Positions 10,936-21,345 of a stretch of 64,000 nucleotides of DNA are shown in pieces. Position numbers and translations under genes: made by a program. The notes beneath the pieces are model-generated. The model worked only from the letters and a program-made list of their open reading frames with translations, made no database searches and had not been told where the DNA came from. The stretch is from the NCBI GenBank assembly GCA_025677835.1, contig JAIXMR010000040.1, positions 62,001-126,000 on the forward strand, in the 5' to 3' direction. The stretch is from Sporodiniella umbellata. Lineage: Eukaryota > Mucoromycota > Mucoromycetes > Mucorales > Rhizopodaceae. How positions within the stretch are numbered: the stretch's first letter is position 1; each line of letters starts with the position of its first letter.

Positions 10936-12450
10936 AAGGGCAGTGGATAAGGGTTGACAGTGTTTTGAACCTATACAAGAAAATGAATGGGATGCAACAA
11001 GAGAATTTGAATTATAGCCATACGCAAGCCAGATTGGAGACCCAAGTCTATCAGCAAGAACAAGAGTTGGCTAAATCCAAAAAGGAAATCCAGCAGTTGA
11101 GCAAAGCCAGAAAGGACAGTGAAAAGAAGCTTTCTTTAGAGGTAAAAGAGGTTGAAGAGGAGAATGTGAGTTGACGAAGGAGAGTAGTTGCAAGCCTTTG
11201 AAAAAGACAAAGTACAGTGGCAACAACGAGAAGCGGATCTTTATAACCAGATGCGATCCTTGAGTGTAGCGGAACCCCGCACGCCCCGAACACCCAGAAG
11301 ACGTAGTGTGACCACGCTCAGTCCGTTTGGCCTGGGCGATATTGAGGAACAGAAAGAGGAACAAGCGCAGACGGCGGCTGTGAGTCCAGTGACGCACGTA
11401 GGGTCCAACCTGACGGTCCCGAAGCTTGCGTCCCCTTCGTATGCCCGGGAAGCCAAGATTGCACAGCGAACGATCAAGGCGCAAGACAAGCTGATTGCGG
11501 ATCTAAAGTTGGAAGTGGAAAAGCAAAAGAGTGTCTTGGGCGAACACCAAACACAGGCACAACACCAATCCTTACGTATGGAGCATTTTGAACATGAGAT
11601 TGCCAATATTAAGCAAGTCAACCGTTCGTTGATGGAAGACAACGAGAGTTATCAGATCTTGTTACACGAAAAGACCATGAACGGTGAGTTTATGATGAAC
11701 CCCATTCTACAGGTCAGTGCCATACGCCATACGCGACAGGCTTATAGACAGGGTTGTATAGATTGAAGATTCGGCTGCGGTGATGAAGGAATCGACGAGT
11801 ACCTCTTCGAGCGGTCTGAACCTAGCCGCCGAGTTGAACTTGGCTTCGGACTGGAATCAGAAAGATCAGGAAACACAACGTAAGACGCTTGAAAAAGGCA
11901 ATCCCTAACACTCTCTGTTGTAGGCTTAAACGAGGAAGTCAAGACGCTTCAGGACACCAACCGTGCACTCCAGCTTTATATGAACAAGATTCTGATGAAG
12001 ATCATTGATAATAAACAGTTGGAAGATGTGCTTAGTATCGATCAACCCAAACGTGAGGCAACGATCGAAAAGACCCCTGCCTTGGCCCCTCAGCCGGTGC
12101 AGGACAGCAAAAATACCACCACTCACACACAACGTCAACAGCGACGTAGAACCATTTCTTATTGGGGTCAAAAAGCCACACCGGTGATTGTGCCTGCCCA
12201 GCTAGAAGAAGTCAAGCGTCGACCGCTCTCTCTGGTGCCTGCACCCAAACCTGAACGCTCGGTCTCTAGTTCTACCATCACCAGCCAAGGCAATGGCTGG
12301 GCAAAGGCATTACGTCGTATGAGTGGCTGGTCAACCAAAGAAGAAACCGAAGTAGAAACCCAGCCAGCCCATTCACGTTCCTCTTCTCTCTCCATGCGTC
12401 ATAGTAACGAATTAAGTACTTTGACAGAAGAAGAAGCCACCGTGTTCTAG
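10635..12450 (+). CDS. Coiled-coil protein, function unknown
   Basis: Six exons: 10635-10730, 10789-10860, 10980-11165 (or from 10944), 11188-11712, 11762-11879, 11924-12450; about 507 aa. Residues 1-190 are heptad-like (ELQFKKMMEALEEELKHYQE, QARLETQVYQQEQELAKSKK), followed by a phosphorylatable linker PRTPRTPRRRSVTTLSP, more coiled coil (TIKAQDKLIADLKLEVEKQK) and a Ser/Arg-rich tail (RQQRRRTISYWGQK, SGWSTKEET). There is no catalytic domain. It could be a cytoskeletal, polarity or septal scaffold, but I cannot name a family. The third exon's acceptor is ambiguous because the intron carries a (GA)n microsatellite and two in-phase AGs. The ATG at 10647 would also be in frame. Confidence 0.75.
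10889..10931 (+). repeat. (GA)n microsatellite within intron 2
   Basis: About 21 AG units just upstream of the acceptor of the coiled-coil gene's second intron. Length variation here would leave coding sequence intact but could alter 3' splice-site choice. Confidence 0.9.
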
Positions 12451-12895
12451 AACATCGATCGATGACGTTTTCCATACCAAAACGCTAACGATGGAAATAA
12501 CCTTAATTTTTCTTTTTTTCTTTAATGAAAACCCTGTCCCCATCAAGTTTTATTACTAAATAAAGTCCACATGGATATAATCCATGCTTATATATATACA
12601 TATATATACATATACATATATATATATATATTTTTGGTGGTTTTATTTTAATTGACCCAACAAAAGAACATGCCTTGTAAGGTTAAAAATAAGGGTTTAT
12701 AAAAAGTAAAGGGCATAGATGTCTGTCAATAATAACAATAAGAACCATAGACACAGAGAAAAGGGGGGAGGAGGAGGAGGAGGGGAAGAGAGAAGGGTAT
12801 AGCGTAAATAAATAAAAGGAACATACATGTAGATAGATGTATAGATAGATGTATAAAAGAAGTAGATCCAATCAGAAGAAGGCTTTTAGAATAAA

Positions 12896-12936
<41 letters not shown>

Positions 12937-12966
12937 CACATATATTTTTTTTTTTTTTTTTTTTTT
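12451..12966. other. Convergent spacer with microsatellites
   Basis: Between the stop codons of the coiled-coil and bHLH genes. It holds an AT/TATA run at 12588-12632, a GGA run at 12765-12785, a (GT)n run at 12897-12930 and a T tract at 12945-12968. No gene is seen; it is probably shared 3'-UTR/terminator sequence. Confidence 0.7.
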
Positions 12967-13767
12967 TTAAAAAGTAGGTTCAAAAGATTTGTCATTAAAA
13001 GAAAAAAACAAAAACATACCGTCATACACAGCGTCTGAAGGGTAAAGGTTCAATAAGTCTAAATCATAAGGGATTTGATGTCCGGTCTCGACAATAGGTG
13101 TACGGATGGCGGGTATGGAAGATACGGTGGGTTGTTGTAAAGTGAATTCGGAATCACAAGTCGAATTAGAACAGCGTCTTTCACCATGACCTGTGCTGGT
13201 AGAGGCCCGGCTACGTTTGTTGGCTTGGGAAGGTCCCATCGCCTTTCGTTTACGGTGTTGATTCTTTCTGACCAACATGGCCTGTCGTTGAAGCTGAGCA
13301 TTTTCCTTTTTGAGTTCAGCCAGTTGTTTTTGATAGTCTGTTTCTCGTTGATGCGCCTTGGAGACTAGAAAAAAGGGTCAAAAAACAGAAAGAGGTTGGG
13401 CGAGTGTTTACCGTATTCAAGGGATTGAGTGACAATCATGTTCTTGCTTGGTCTTTTGACATCGTGCAAGGTAGGCAAGGTATGGGCAAGTTCCTGGTAT
13501 TTGCTATTCAAACCTTCCCTTCTCTGTCTTTCCAGAGCGTTATGGGCGGACCGTTTTTCCATGTAGGCCAAATCTTTATGTTGACTGCATCATGCAAGCG
13601 TACAGAAATGGGAGGTAAATAAATCACATTGAACCAAAAACAGTCTTTTCTTACCTCTCGTCCACTGAAAAAGAAATGCCGTTGGGATAAGACGAGGTTC
13701 TCTGGCGCATTGAACATTCGTCAGCAAATAGGAATGAAGAGGATTGAGGAGAGGCGCTGGTAGCCAT
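12967..13767 (-). CDS. bHLH-leucine zipper transcription factor
   Basis: Three exons: 13767-13655, 13584-13412, 13364-12967; 227 aa as modelled. The basic region and helix 1 are clear in KRSAHNALERQRREGLNSKY, with the H-x3-E-x3-R pattern that contacts the E-box CACGTG. Helix 2 is KRPSKNMIVTQSLEYV, followed by a zipper of L/A heptads (QKQLAELKKENAQLQRQ). It is a nuclear DNA-binding protein of the Max/Myc/USF type. The N-terminus is short and Ser-rich; the C-terminus after the zipper has a basic stretch (RKRKAMG) and is otherwise unstructured. The last 18 codons may be wrong: a good donor GTATGT follows base 13020, and a spliced end further left is possible. Confidence 0.87.
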
Positions 13768-14917
13768 CGATTGTTTTCTTGCGTTGGCGTTCATCATCAT
13801 AACAAGAATAGTAAAATAACAAGAAAGAAAGCACTAAAAAAAAAAAAAAAAAAGAGCCAAAGAGAGTTGTATTTATACTGTTTTCTATTCATGAATCGAT
13901 CGGATCTACCGATAATTATACCTAACAATGGCTTGTCTGCAGATCGAAAAATCAAATCAAATCAAATCAAAATAGCGATACTTATTCTCTCCCTTTCTTT
14001 CTCTCTCTCTCTCTCTCTCCTTTGCCCTCCTTCCCCCTCCCCCCCCTTCATTTTATTGTTCTTTTGTCAAACGACTTCTTTGCCAACCAGAATACATAAT
14101 CAAAAAGAGAGACTCATACTTGTTTATTTGCCATTCTATAGATAGATAGATAGATTCTCATAGTCATCCAAAACGTTGGATCTGCACAAACCAATTTAGC
14201 AACAGCACTCCCTGACTGATCTTGAATAGGCGCGCGTCAAATCCACCGTAACAAGAGCAGTAAGATGGGTTGACCCATCATGATCGCAAAGGATGACGCA
14301 GACGAATCTACTCACGTGTTGTGCACCTCGTTCAAAAGGAAAGCCCTTAATAGCTTGTTCAAAAAAGGAAATCCAAGATAGAGCTCAGACATTGTCGTTC
14401 ACGATCGATGCTTCGACCCATACAACAAAAAGTAGAAACGCACGCATTTTCTTAAAAGTCAAAAAAAAAAAAAAAAAAAAAAAAAAAAACAAGCCTCCTT
14501 TGAAAACAACGCTGACCCCGATATTTATTTTTAATATAAAACAAGAATAATTTCTGTCGATTGAACCCTGACCCCAAACCAATGTTTTTATTTCCTTTCA
14601 CGGATACGCGCTCTTTTTTTTTTTTTTTTTTTCTGATAGACGTAAAGTTTTCTTAGACTGTCCTCCTTTCCCCTTTTATTTTTTATTGAAGGTCTCCTAA
14701 AATCAGGAGGGAAGGTGTTTTTACAAAATCTTGTGCTTGATCGTCACCGTGATAACTAAGAGATGGATATATAGAATAAAAATAGAATAAAAGGTTGCGT
14801 TTTTATTGCGCGTGTATAAACATATGTATAGAGAGAGAATCAAAGATATGTACGTAGAGAAAGGTGAATGTAGCATCATAAAAAAGAGGGGGGGAGGAGG
14901 AAGAGGAGGATGATTAT
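13768..14917. other. Intergenic, 1.15 kb
   Basis: Upstream of the bHLH gene and downstream of the PDK gene. Holds A tracts (13836-13852, 14461-14489), a CT tract (13999-14019), a C run near 14040 and a T tract (14614-14632). The short open frames here are low-complexity. No gene or RNA is recognised. Confidence 0.6.
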
Positions 14918-16505
14918 TTACATGATAGGCTCATCGCTATTCGACAATCGATTTAAATGAAGATAGGCATCTGTACCATAACTAGAAAGAATGTTAATAA
15001 ACCCAAGGTCAATGTTTGTATTTTTTTTTTTTTACCCTTCCATCGAGATCAACTTGAGATCTCCACCAAAATACCGAGCATACTATAAGAAGAAGAGGCC
15101 AAGGGTGTGATTAGTTTTTTTTTTTTTTGGTTTTTTTTTTGGTTTTTTTTTTTGGTTTTTTTTTTTGGTTTACCAATCTTGAAATCGGCAGTCCATAACC
15201 AAAGCCAGCCATAGGTGCTTTAAAATCACTCTGATTGAAACCAGGCTCTAATTCCTGTGCTTGAGCGGTGGTATACTAAAAGGTGATATATATATGTATA
15301 AGAAAGAGAAAAAAAAAAAAAAAAAAAAAAGAGGTGGGTGTTTACCATATAAGTCCAGACGAGAGGAATGCCTGAGCGAGGAATGCCGCCCCCTTCATCC
15401 GATATTTTGATGGTGATATCCTCTTTGCCGTGTGCAATGACCAGCTTGATCGGCGGGTATTCATCTTCATAGTCAGAGCCGTAACGTTCGACGACGGCAC
15501 GCAAAGAGTTCTTGAGTAGCTCAAAGACCATATGGCTGAGATGGGAAGGCACATACATAAATTCGATATCGCCTGGACAAAACATATGTACTTCAGGTGC
15601 TTTGAATAACCCGTAATGGTCTTCACAGATAAACTTTGCATTGTCAATGGCTTCCTGCGCTACGTCGCGAATGTTGGTCTTGGTACAGATCACGCCTACA
15701 TAGTTTCTCATGCTCGGTGAGCGGTAGAGCGCCACATGCTGACCAATCAACATCCGGATCCCAATACGGGACATATAGAATCGATCCAGAAACTGTTGTA
15801 CTTCGGTATCGATCAGAGGGGCGTCCAGATGCTCTTTGTATTCTAGGATACCTTGGGCAATGGTCGTCACCACCGGGTCATGACGTCGTTTCACTCGCTC
15901 AATCGTCTTGACAAACTGGTCAGTGTAGTTGATAATCTCGGGTGAACAATCCACGTCATCCACGTTGGTGTAATACCTAAGCCTACCGTCAGTCTTTTTC
16001 CAACTTACTTTTTCTTTTACCTGTGCCCCACGCCAGCCGCGCGTTGTAATCGTGTACTGGATTTCATATGGCTTAACGAAGGGTTGGGAATACTCGGTGG
16101 TAATTCTTCCACTTTGGAATACAGCCTTTCTTTCATTCCGCTCGGTATCGGCGGTGTTTTGAGTTGAATCAAATCCTCAAAAGATTGAGCGTACCAATCG
16201 CGTACTTTCATAATCGAAGGCATCTTGCTCAGATTCTTGGGTAACTCATCCAATTCTTTCACTCGATGTGCCAATCGAATAGGGAGTTCCTCTAAAGTCA
16301 ATCTTGATCTAGTTATCTCTCTCTCTAAAAAAAAAAAAAAAAATTTTCTTTTTTTTTTACCGTGAAGAAACTGGCTTGCTTTAAATAAGGTGGCACTTGA
16401 AGGTTTCTGACCAAACATCACCATCTGTCTTAAAGAAACACCTGTTTGTGGAAACCGAGCAAAATGTCTAATCTTGTCATAGAGTTGAGGTGTGAATTGA
16501 AACAT
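14918..16505 (-). CDS. PDK: Mitochondrial pyruvate dehydrogenase kinase (PDK/BCKDK family)
   Basis: Six exons: 16505-16361, 16291-16021, 15976-15346, 15275-15174, 15082-15036, 14981-14918; 419 aa. The kinase phosphorylates and inactivates the E1 component of pyruvate (or branched-chain) dehydrogenase in the matrix. The N-terminal four-helix region has ELPIRLAHRVKELDELP and DRFYMSRIGIRMLIGQH. The GHKL ATPase core has the N box HMVFELLKNSLRAVVERY, G1 KISDEGGGIPRSG and G2 [20 protein letters not shown], ending MEGYGTDAYLHLNRLS. All ATP-binding motifs are intact. The presequence is weak (MFQFTPQLYDKIRHFARF). The intron between exons 4 and 5 starts with an unusual tandem repeat, listed separately. 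Confidence 0.95.
15113..15170 (-). repeat. Tandem (A10-14 CC) repeat inside a PDK intron
   Basis: On the plus strand four T runs of 10-14 nt are separated by GG. On the sense strand the intron therefore begins GTAAACC followed by A10CC-like units right after the 5' splice site. Confidence 0.85.
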
Positions 16506-16869
16506 GGCTTTAGAAAATAGATGAAAAAGAGAAAAAAGAAAAGAAAAAGGCTGAAATGTCATCTTTTTTCCCCCCTCCCCTTTATTTTTTCACACTTAAA
16601 ATGACTCATGAATAATTTCACATGTGATTTATTTTCAACCCTTTACCCCACACATTGCCGTTGGAACCCGAACGTCACACACTGGTTGATTCTCATCTAT
16701 CCTATTCTTCAAGAAATAGACAGAGTATGAAAAGAAATCTCCCCTACAAACAAAAAGAGTGTGAAAAGAAATGACTTTTATTTTTTTCTCACACACATCG
16801 GCTAATCTATTTCTATGAAAAGGTCGGAAAGATTAGGGAAAAAAGGGTTGCCTTTATTTATTCTTACTA

Positions 16870-16902
<33 letters not shown>
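16506..16902. other. Divergent promoter, PDK / DHHC transferase
   Basis: About 400 bp with three copies of a GTGTGAAAA-like motif (near 16589, 16766 and 16785 in various orientations) and a 23-nt T tract at 16871-16893, directly before the palmitoyltransferase ATG. No gene. Confidence 0.5.
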
Positions 16903-16903
<1 letters not shown>

Positions 16904-18232
16904 TGACGGTACTGATGCCAACGCTTGTCTACAGTCTTATTCTCTATACGTGTTATCAAGCCTGTGGTTATTACCAAAGTGCGTCACCGAGTCAAGGCTA
17001 CTTTACGTATCAAAGTAAGTGTTTTTGGTTAAACTGGTTTGTAAAAGCTGGCTGTGTAGATGCCAGGGTTTTTTTGACAGTGAGCTTATGTATGACCAAC
17101 TTGTTTTGTTATACACGCACTGTCCTGGGGCGTCAGAAAGGCTCGGTTCAGTATCTACCCCACCCTCAAAGTCAACTGGTAGCCATCCAGCCGGTGGATG
17201 CCACAGGTCAGCCTCTGACATGTTCTCATTGTAGAAAAGTCAAAACTGCCCGTACCCATCATTGCCGTCAATGCAATCAATGTCAACCGGGGATGGATCA
17301 GTAAGTGTTTTCAAACTCACTTTGATATTGGCTCACCTTTTTCTCTAGTCATTGTGTCTGGTAAGAAACAACCACAAGGCGCTCTCTCTCTCTCTCTCTT
17401 ACTTTGTTTTCTAGGTTCAATCGATGTGTGGATCACACGAACCGCAAGTTGTTTTTTCTTTTTCTAGTCTATGTTTCACTCTATGCCATCTCGGCTCTGT
17501 CTATGATCCTACCCTTGACGTATTCCCGTCTGCTTCAACAGAGTGGGGGTCACCTTGGCCTACGCTGGTTCTGGTCCGTCTACAAGGCTTATCTCGGTTG
17601 GCTTCTCTCCCTTCTCTGGCATGTTTTTTCAAGCCTACACCAGAGACGTTGGCTACCCTTTCTGGAGCCTTGGGTTGTAAATAGTTTTTTTTATTTTGTC
17701 GGTAGACTCAATCCCACCTCTTTTTATATTAGGATTATCATCTCTATCTCACGAGTTTTCTGTAAGCCTTCTTTTGTACACAAAGTGAAAGATCTAAACC
17801 TATCAGAGGCTTGATGTTTGGCATCACCTTGATAGGATTCACCCTGGCTCATCTCTACTATATTCTCACCAACAAGACCAGTATCGAACACGTCTCCAAA
17901 CGTCCCCTCTTTTTCTCCCTCCAAACCCAAGCTCAACCTAAAAAGAGTGTCAGGGTCCCCGAGGGTTACCCCAACCCTTATCATCAAGGCTATTATCAAA
18001 ACTGGTGTGAGGTGATGGGTTCCGTGGCCTTGTTATGGTTTGGTAAATGAATCTCTAGAAAGGGGGATCCTGTTTTATTTATTTATTTTTTATTTGCGGG
18101 AAATAATATCTAGTGCCTACACCCCACAGCATGAATCCACACGTCTATTATAATTTAGAGTTTTGCAACGCAATGAGCCACCTGGCTTTGCGTGACGGGC
18201 AAGCCTCTTTGGATCCAAGGGCTAGTAGATAA
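16903..18232 (+). CDS. DHHC-type protein S-palmitoyltransferase (Pfa3-like)
   Basis: Seven exons: 16903-17014, 17060-17300, 17349-17360, 17415-17676, 17733-17761, 17807-18042, 18114-18232; 336 aa. It transfers palmitate to protein cysteines at an internal membrane. The cysteine-rich domain reads CSHCRKVKTARTHHCRQCNQC, then MDHHCVWFNRCVDHTNRKLF, with the catalytic D-H-H-C. The second H and the C of that motif come from a 12-nt microexon flanked by GTAAGT...AG introns. Four TM segments are visible: two before the cysteine-rich domain, then FFLFLVYVSLYAISAL and GLMFGITLIGFTLAHLYYIL, followed by NKTSIEH (TTxE-like). The tail NPYHQGYYQNWCEVMG...LLWFVPTP matches the Pfa3-type NPYDLG..NW..VFG..WF.P end, which supports the last exon. 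Intron 1 is 45 nt and in-frame, so retention would still code. Confidence 0.88.
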
Positions 18233-18271
18233 GAATCCATCAGTTTTCCTACACGTGTTATCAATAAATAA

Positions 18272-19133
18272 TTACCGGCGTTGTCTACGATAGACATGAT
18301 GAATCTTTTCAGCCAAACCAAATCGTTTGCCATTCCCGAATTCGGTGAACCACTGAATGGCCTTTTCGGGTGTAGAGAGCTGATGTACCCCTTGCGCCTC
18401 GAGGATTTCTTTTTCCGTCGGCAAACAAAAGTTGACGGGGCGCTCGAAAAAGTCGATCGGGTTATTTTCTCGATAACGCGTAGGTCCATAAGCATGAATG
18501 ATATTTGCACGAATGTCTAGTTCGAGATCGACGTCTTGGAGTTTATTTGGGGACCAGATAGGTTTGGATTTGGTCATCAGTTTGGATTCTACACCAATTC
18601 TGAAATCCTTGATAAACTAGAGACGCGTTGAGAGACTACGCTGTTTTTTTTTTTTTTTTTGGTTTTTTTTTTTTTTTTTTTTTCTTACCGGCGCGACATG
18701 CCAGATACGTGTCTCCATCCTTAAACATTCTACCAGACTCATATGACGACCGATCCGGTAATTTTCCAGTGTCAACTTGAGACAGAGAGGGGAATTGGTC
18801 AGGATCTTTTCGGCTGTCTTGACGGCAAATTCAGAGCCATCGTTCTGAAGTGCCTCAATGATTTCTTCCACCGTATCGTATTGAAACCACCTAAGTAGAT
18901 GAGTAACACCACCAAGAGACGCTTTGCTTTTACCTGTTGATGTTCTCTAATCGTTCCCCATCCAACGTGAAATGGCTCGGCTGATGGAACTCGTCCACAG
19001 CGAATTCTTCAATCACTCGATTCACATAATCCAAGTCGTTTTCTTCCAGTTCCGTCAGACGGGCTTCCAACGCAGGCAGTTGAGAAGAATGGACAAAATG
19101 AGTAGCAAAACCACACATACTATTTAGGCAGGT

Positions 19134-19177
<44 letters not shown>

Positions 19178-19960
19178 GACTTACTAGACATCTTCTGCTT
19201 TCAAGAAACGAGCTGTCAAGGCCAGATAGGTACCCACATGATAGTCCAGACGAGACATAAAAAAACTACTGCCCATATCGCAAAAAGTACCCGAAGAGGT
19301 CTCTGGCATGGCCAACAATGTCTTTTCTGTAGCAATTCGGAAATGAGAAAAGGCAGAGAGACCACTGCCTACACCACAGGTCAAGCCATTCATGATGGTC
19401 ACCACCGGTTTCTTCATCGTACCCAACAGATGGTGAAGTTCATACATTTGGGAATAAAGACCTAGCGCACGCGCCCCTTCTTCTGGTGTAGGTGAATTGA
19501 TAAAGGCATTCATCAGGTCTTTGGATTATGTTAGCTTGTCTGTTTAGATTCCTTTACTACTACTTACGTTTCAAATCCCCACCCACACAAAACGCGCGTC
19601 CATTGCCTTTTAAAATAGCCAGATTGATCTCTTTCGAATACTCCACAGTCTAACAAGGTCAAACCTCCTATCTCGTTCTCCCTCCTTTTACCTTGACCAA
19701 TCGAACCAGACGGGATAAAAGACCGGTATGGACCGTGTTCAGATGTCTGGGCCTGTTCAGTGTAAGGATACGAGCCGAGTTCTTTCTTTCAAACAAAAGA
19801 TCTCTTTCCTACATACAGAAATCAGTATCTCTCACTCAACATACATCTCTCCTTACAGCCTCGCTATCGTCCATAAAGTATTTCTAGTCAACTGTTAGTT
19901 TCATCTACACATTCATTCCCTCTCCCTTTCTATGCTTACAGCGTAATAAGGAATAGCCAT
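18272..19960 (-). CDS. 3-hydroxyisobutyryl-CoA hydrolase family (HIBCH / Ehd3-mS47-like)
   Basis: Eight exons: 19960-19940, 19883-19857, 19808-19692, 19649-19568, 19518-19185, 19119-18934, 18890-18689, 18616-18272; 437 aa. Crotonase fold: ARILTLNRPRHLNTV, GNGRAFCVGGDLKHL, KKPVVTIMNGLTCGVGSGLS, FRIATEKTLLAMPETSSGTF, then DMGSSFFMSRLD. The PET glutamate and the following aspartate that catalyse thioester hydrolysis in valine breakdown are kept, though usual FPDVGGSYF reads FCDMGSSFF. The C-terminal EALQNDGSEFAVKTAEKI and SPLCLKLTLENYRIG blocks match. Fungal relatives (Ehd3) are also a mitoribosomal subunit, mS47, so enzymatic activity is not assured. The first two coding exons are tiny (21 and 27 nt). 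The stop is only 39 bp from that of the convergent palmitoyltransferase gene. Confidence 0.88.
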
Positions 19961-20316
19961 CGTTTTCTTTGATAAAAGATAATAAACAACACAAAAAAAA
20001 AACAAGAACAAACAAAATATCCTTTTCTTTTATACTTTCTTTTTTTAAAGAATAATAATAATAAAAAAAAAAAGGTTATAAAAAAGGGATCTTTTGGCTT
20101 ACCTTTCTTTATTTTTTTTTCTCACTCTCAACTCTCACACACTCACTCTCTCTATTTTTAAAAATATCTTTTTGCCGAGATAAAAATTAAAATAAAACAA
20201 AAACGAGTGTATCGAATGCTCTCTACTTTTTTTTTTTTTTTTTTCCCCTGAACCTTTACTTTATATACTTTTTCTTGCAAGGAAAAAAAAAGAGAAACCA
20301 CTGTCAACGGGTGAAA

Positions 20317-20353
<37 letters not shown>

Positions 20354-20872
20354 CCATTTTTTTCACTTTAGTTTGGTTTCGCCTGTCTTTATTTTTTTAG
20401 CCTGGTTTCGCATATATTTTTTTGGGTGCACTCTTTTAAGCCGTTCAATTCCCTTTCACATATATACACACACACACACACACACATACACACACACAGG
20501 GGTTGGATCAGTTATCAATGACTTAATCCTTCCCCAACCATTTTTGATTTTGCAACAAAATCCTATCCTTTTTTTTTTTTTTTTTTTTTTTACACTTTCA
20601 CCCGTTTTCAAGCCTCTATTTTGGAACAACCCACTTTTCGGTTCATTCCCCTTAGTGAGAATTTACCGTGCACAAAAGAAATCAATGTTGATTATGCAGC
20701 TTTGGGGGAAAAAAAATGTTTCAAAAAAAAAAAAAAAAAAAAAAAAAAAGGCTGCTTTTTCGAGGGTTTTTAAAAATTGACTTTGTAGAAATCTTTTTTT
20801 TTTTTTTTTTTTTTTTTATTTTATCGATCCAATCGTGTAGGCGACACCAAACTTAATCAAGAACCTCTTTTC

Positions 20873-20906
<34 letters not shown>

Positions 20907-21345
20907 GTTCTGAATCGTGAAATAATTAAATAAAACACGTTGTATTCAATACTTTGTTTTAATAAGGACAAAATCGTAATTTCATTTTGGTTTTGTTCAG
21001 TCAATTCGCGCTTTGTTTCTCATCGAGTGACCCCACACACACTCTTTTCTATTCCCCTCCCAATGGAAGGAGGAGGGGATCTGACGTGATGTCTCTCTTT
21101 TCTATCTCCAGTCAGTTCATCGATCCCTTTATCATTGTTGATTCTCCTGAAGTTGGGCTATATTTTTTTTTTTTTTGGGGGGAGCTATTTTCGCGCCACC
21201 TTGCATCTGTGCTTTTTGCCTAGATTTCTCAAGATTCTCTTTAAAAAGTCGGCGTTGCTTGGGACAGTGGCTTGGATAGCGGAGAGCCTCTCCCTCTCTC
21301 TCTGATTTTGTTTTGTTTTGTTTTTTTTCCCCCTCCCCCCTAGAA
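19961..21345. other. Intergenic, 1.4 kb, homopolymer-rich
   Basis: Divergent spacer between HIBCH and the BRAP2-like gene, with at least six A or T tracts of 18-31 nt, a CA microsatellite (20468-20499) and the inverted-repeat unit listed separately. The sequence just before 21346 is a pyrimidine tract ending in TAG, resembling a 3' splice site, so an upstream noncoding or short coding exon of the BRAP2-like gene may lie here. Confidence 0.6.
20306..20606. mobile_element. MITE-like unit with 15-bp perfect terminal inverted repeats plus A/T runs
   Basis: Left end AACGGGTGAAAGTGT (20306-20320) followed by 31 A. Right end is 23 T followed by its exact reverse complement at 20592-20606. The 301-bp unit has no open frame, and its centre holds a CA microsatellite. 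There is no obvious target-site duplication, so a transposon origin is inference; it could also be a large palindrome-forming promoter element. Confidence 0.45.

Noticed and set aside
13744..14145. Plus-strand open frame upstream of the bHLH gene
   Set aside because: Made of AAAAATCAAATCAAAT- and CT-type low complexity, with no domain; it is promoter DNA.
14293..14550. Plus-strand 85-codon frame
   Set aside because: Half of it is lysine codons of an A tract; no homologous feature.
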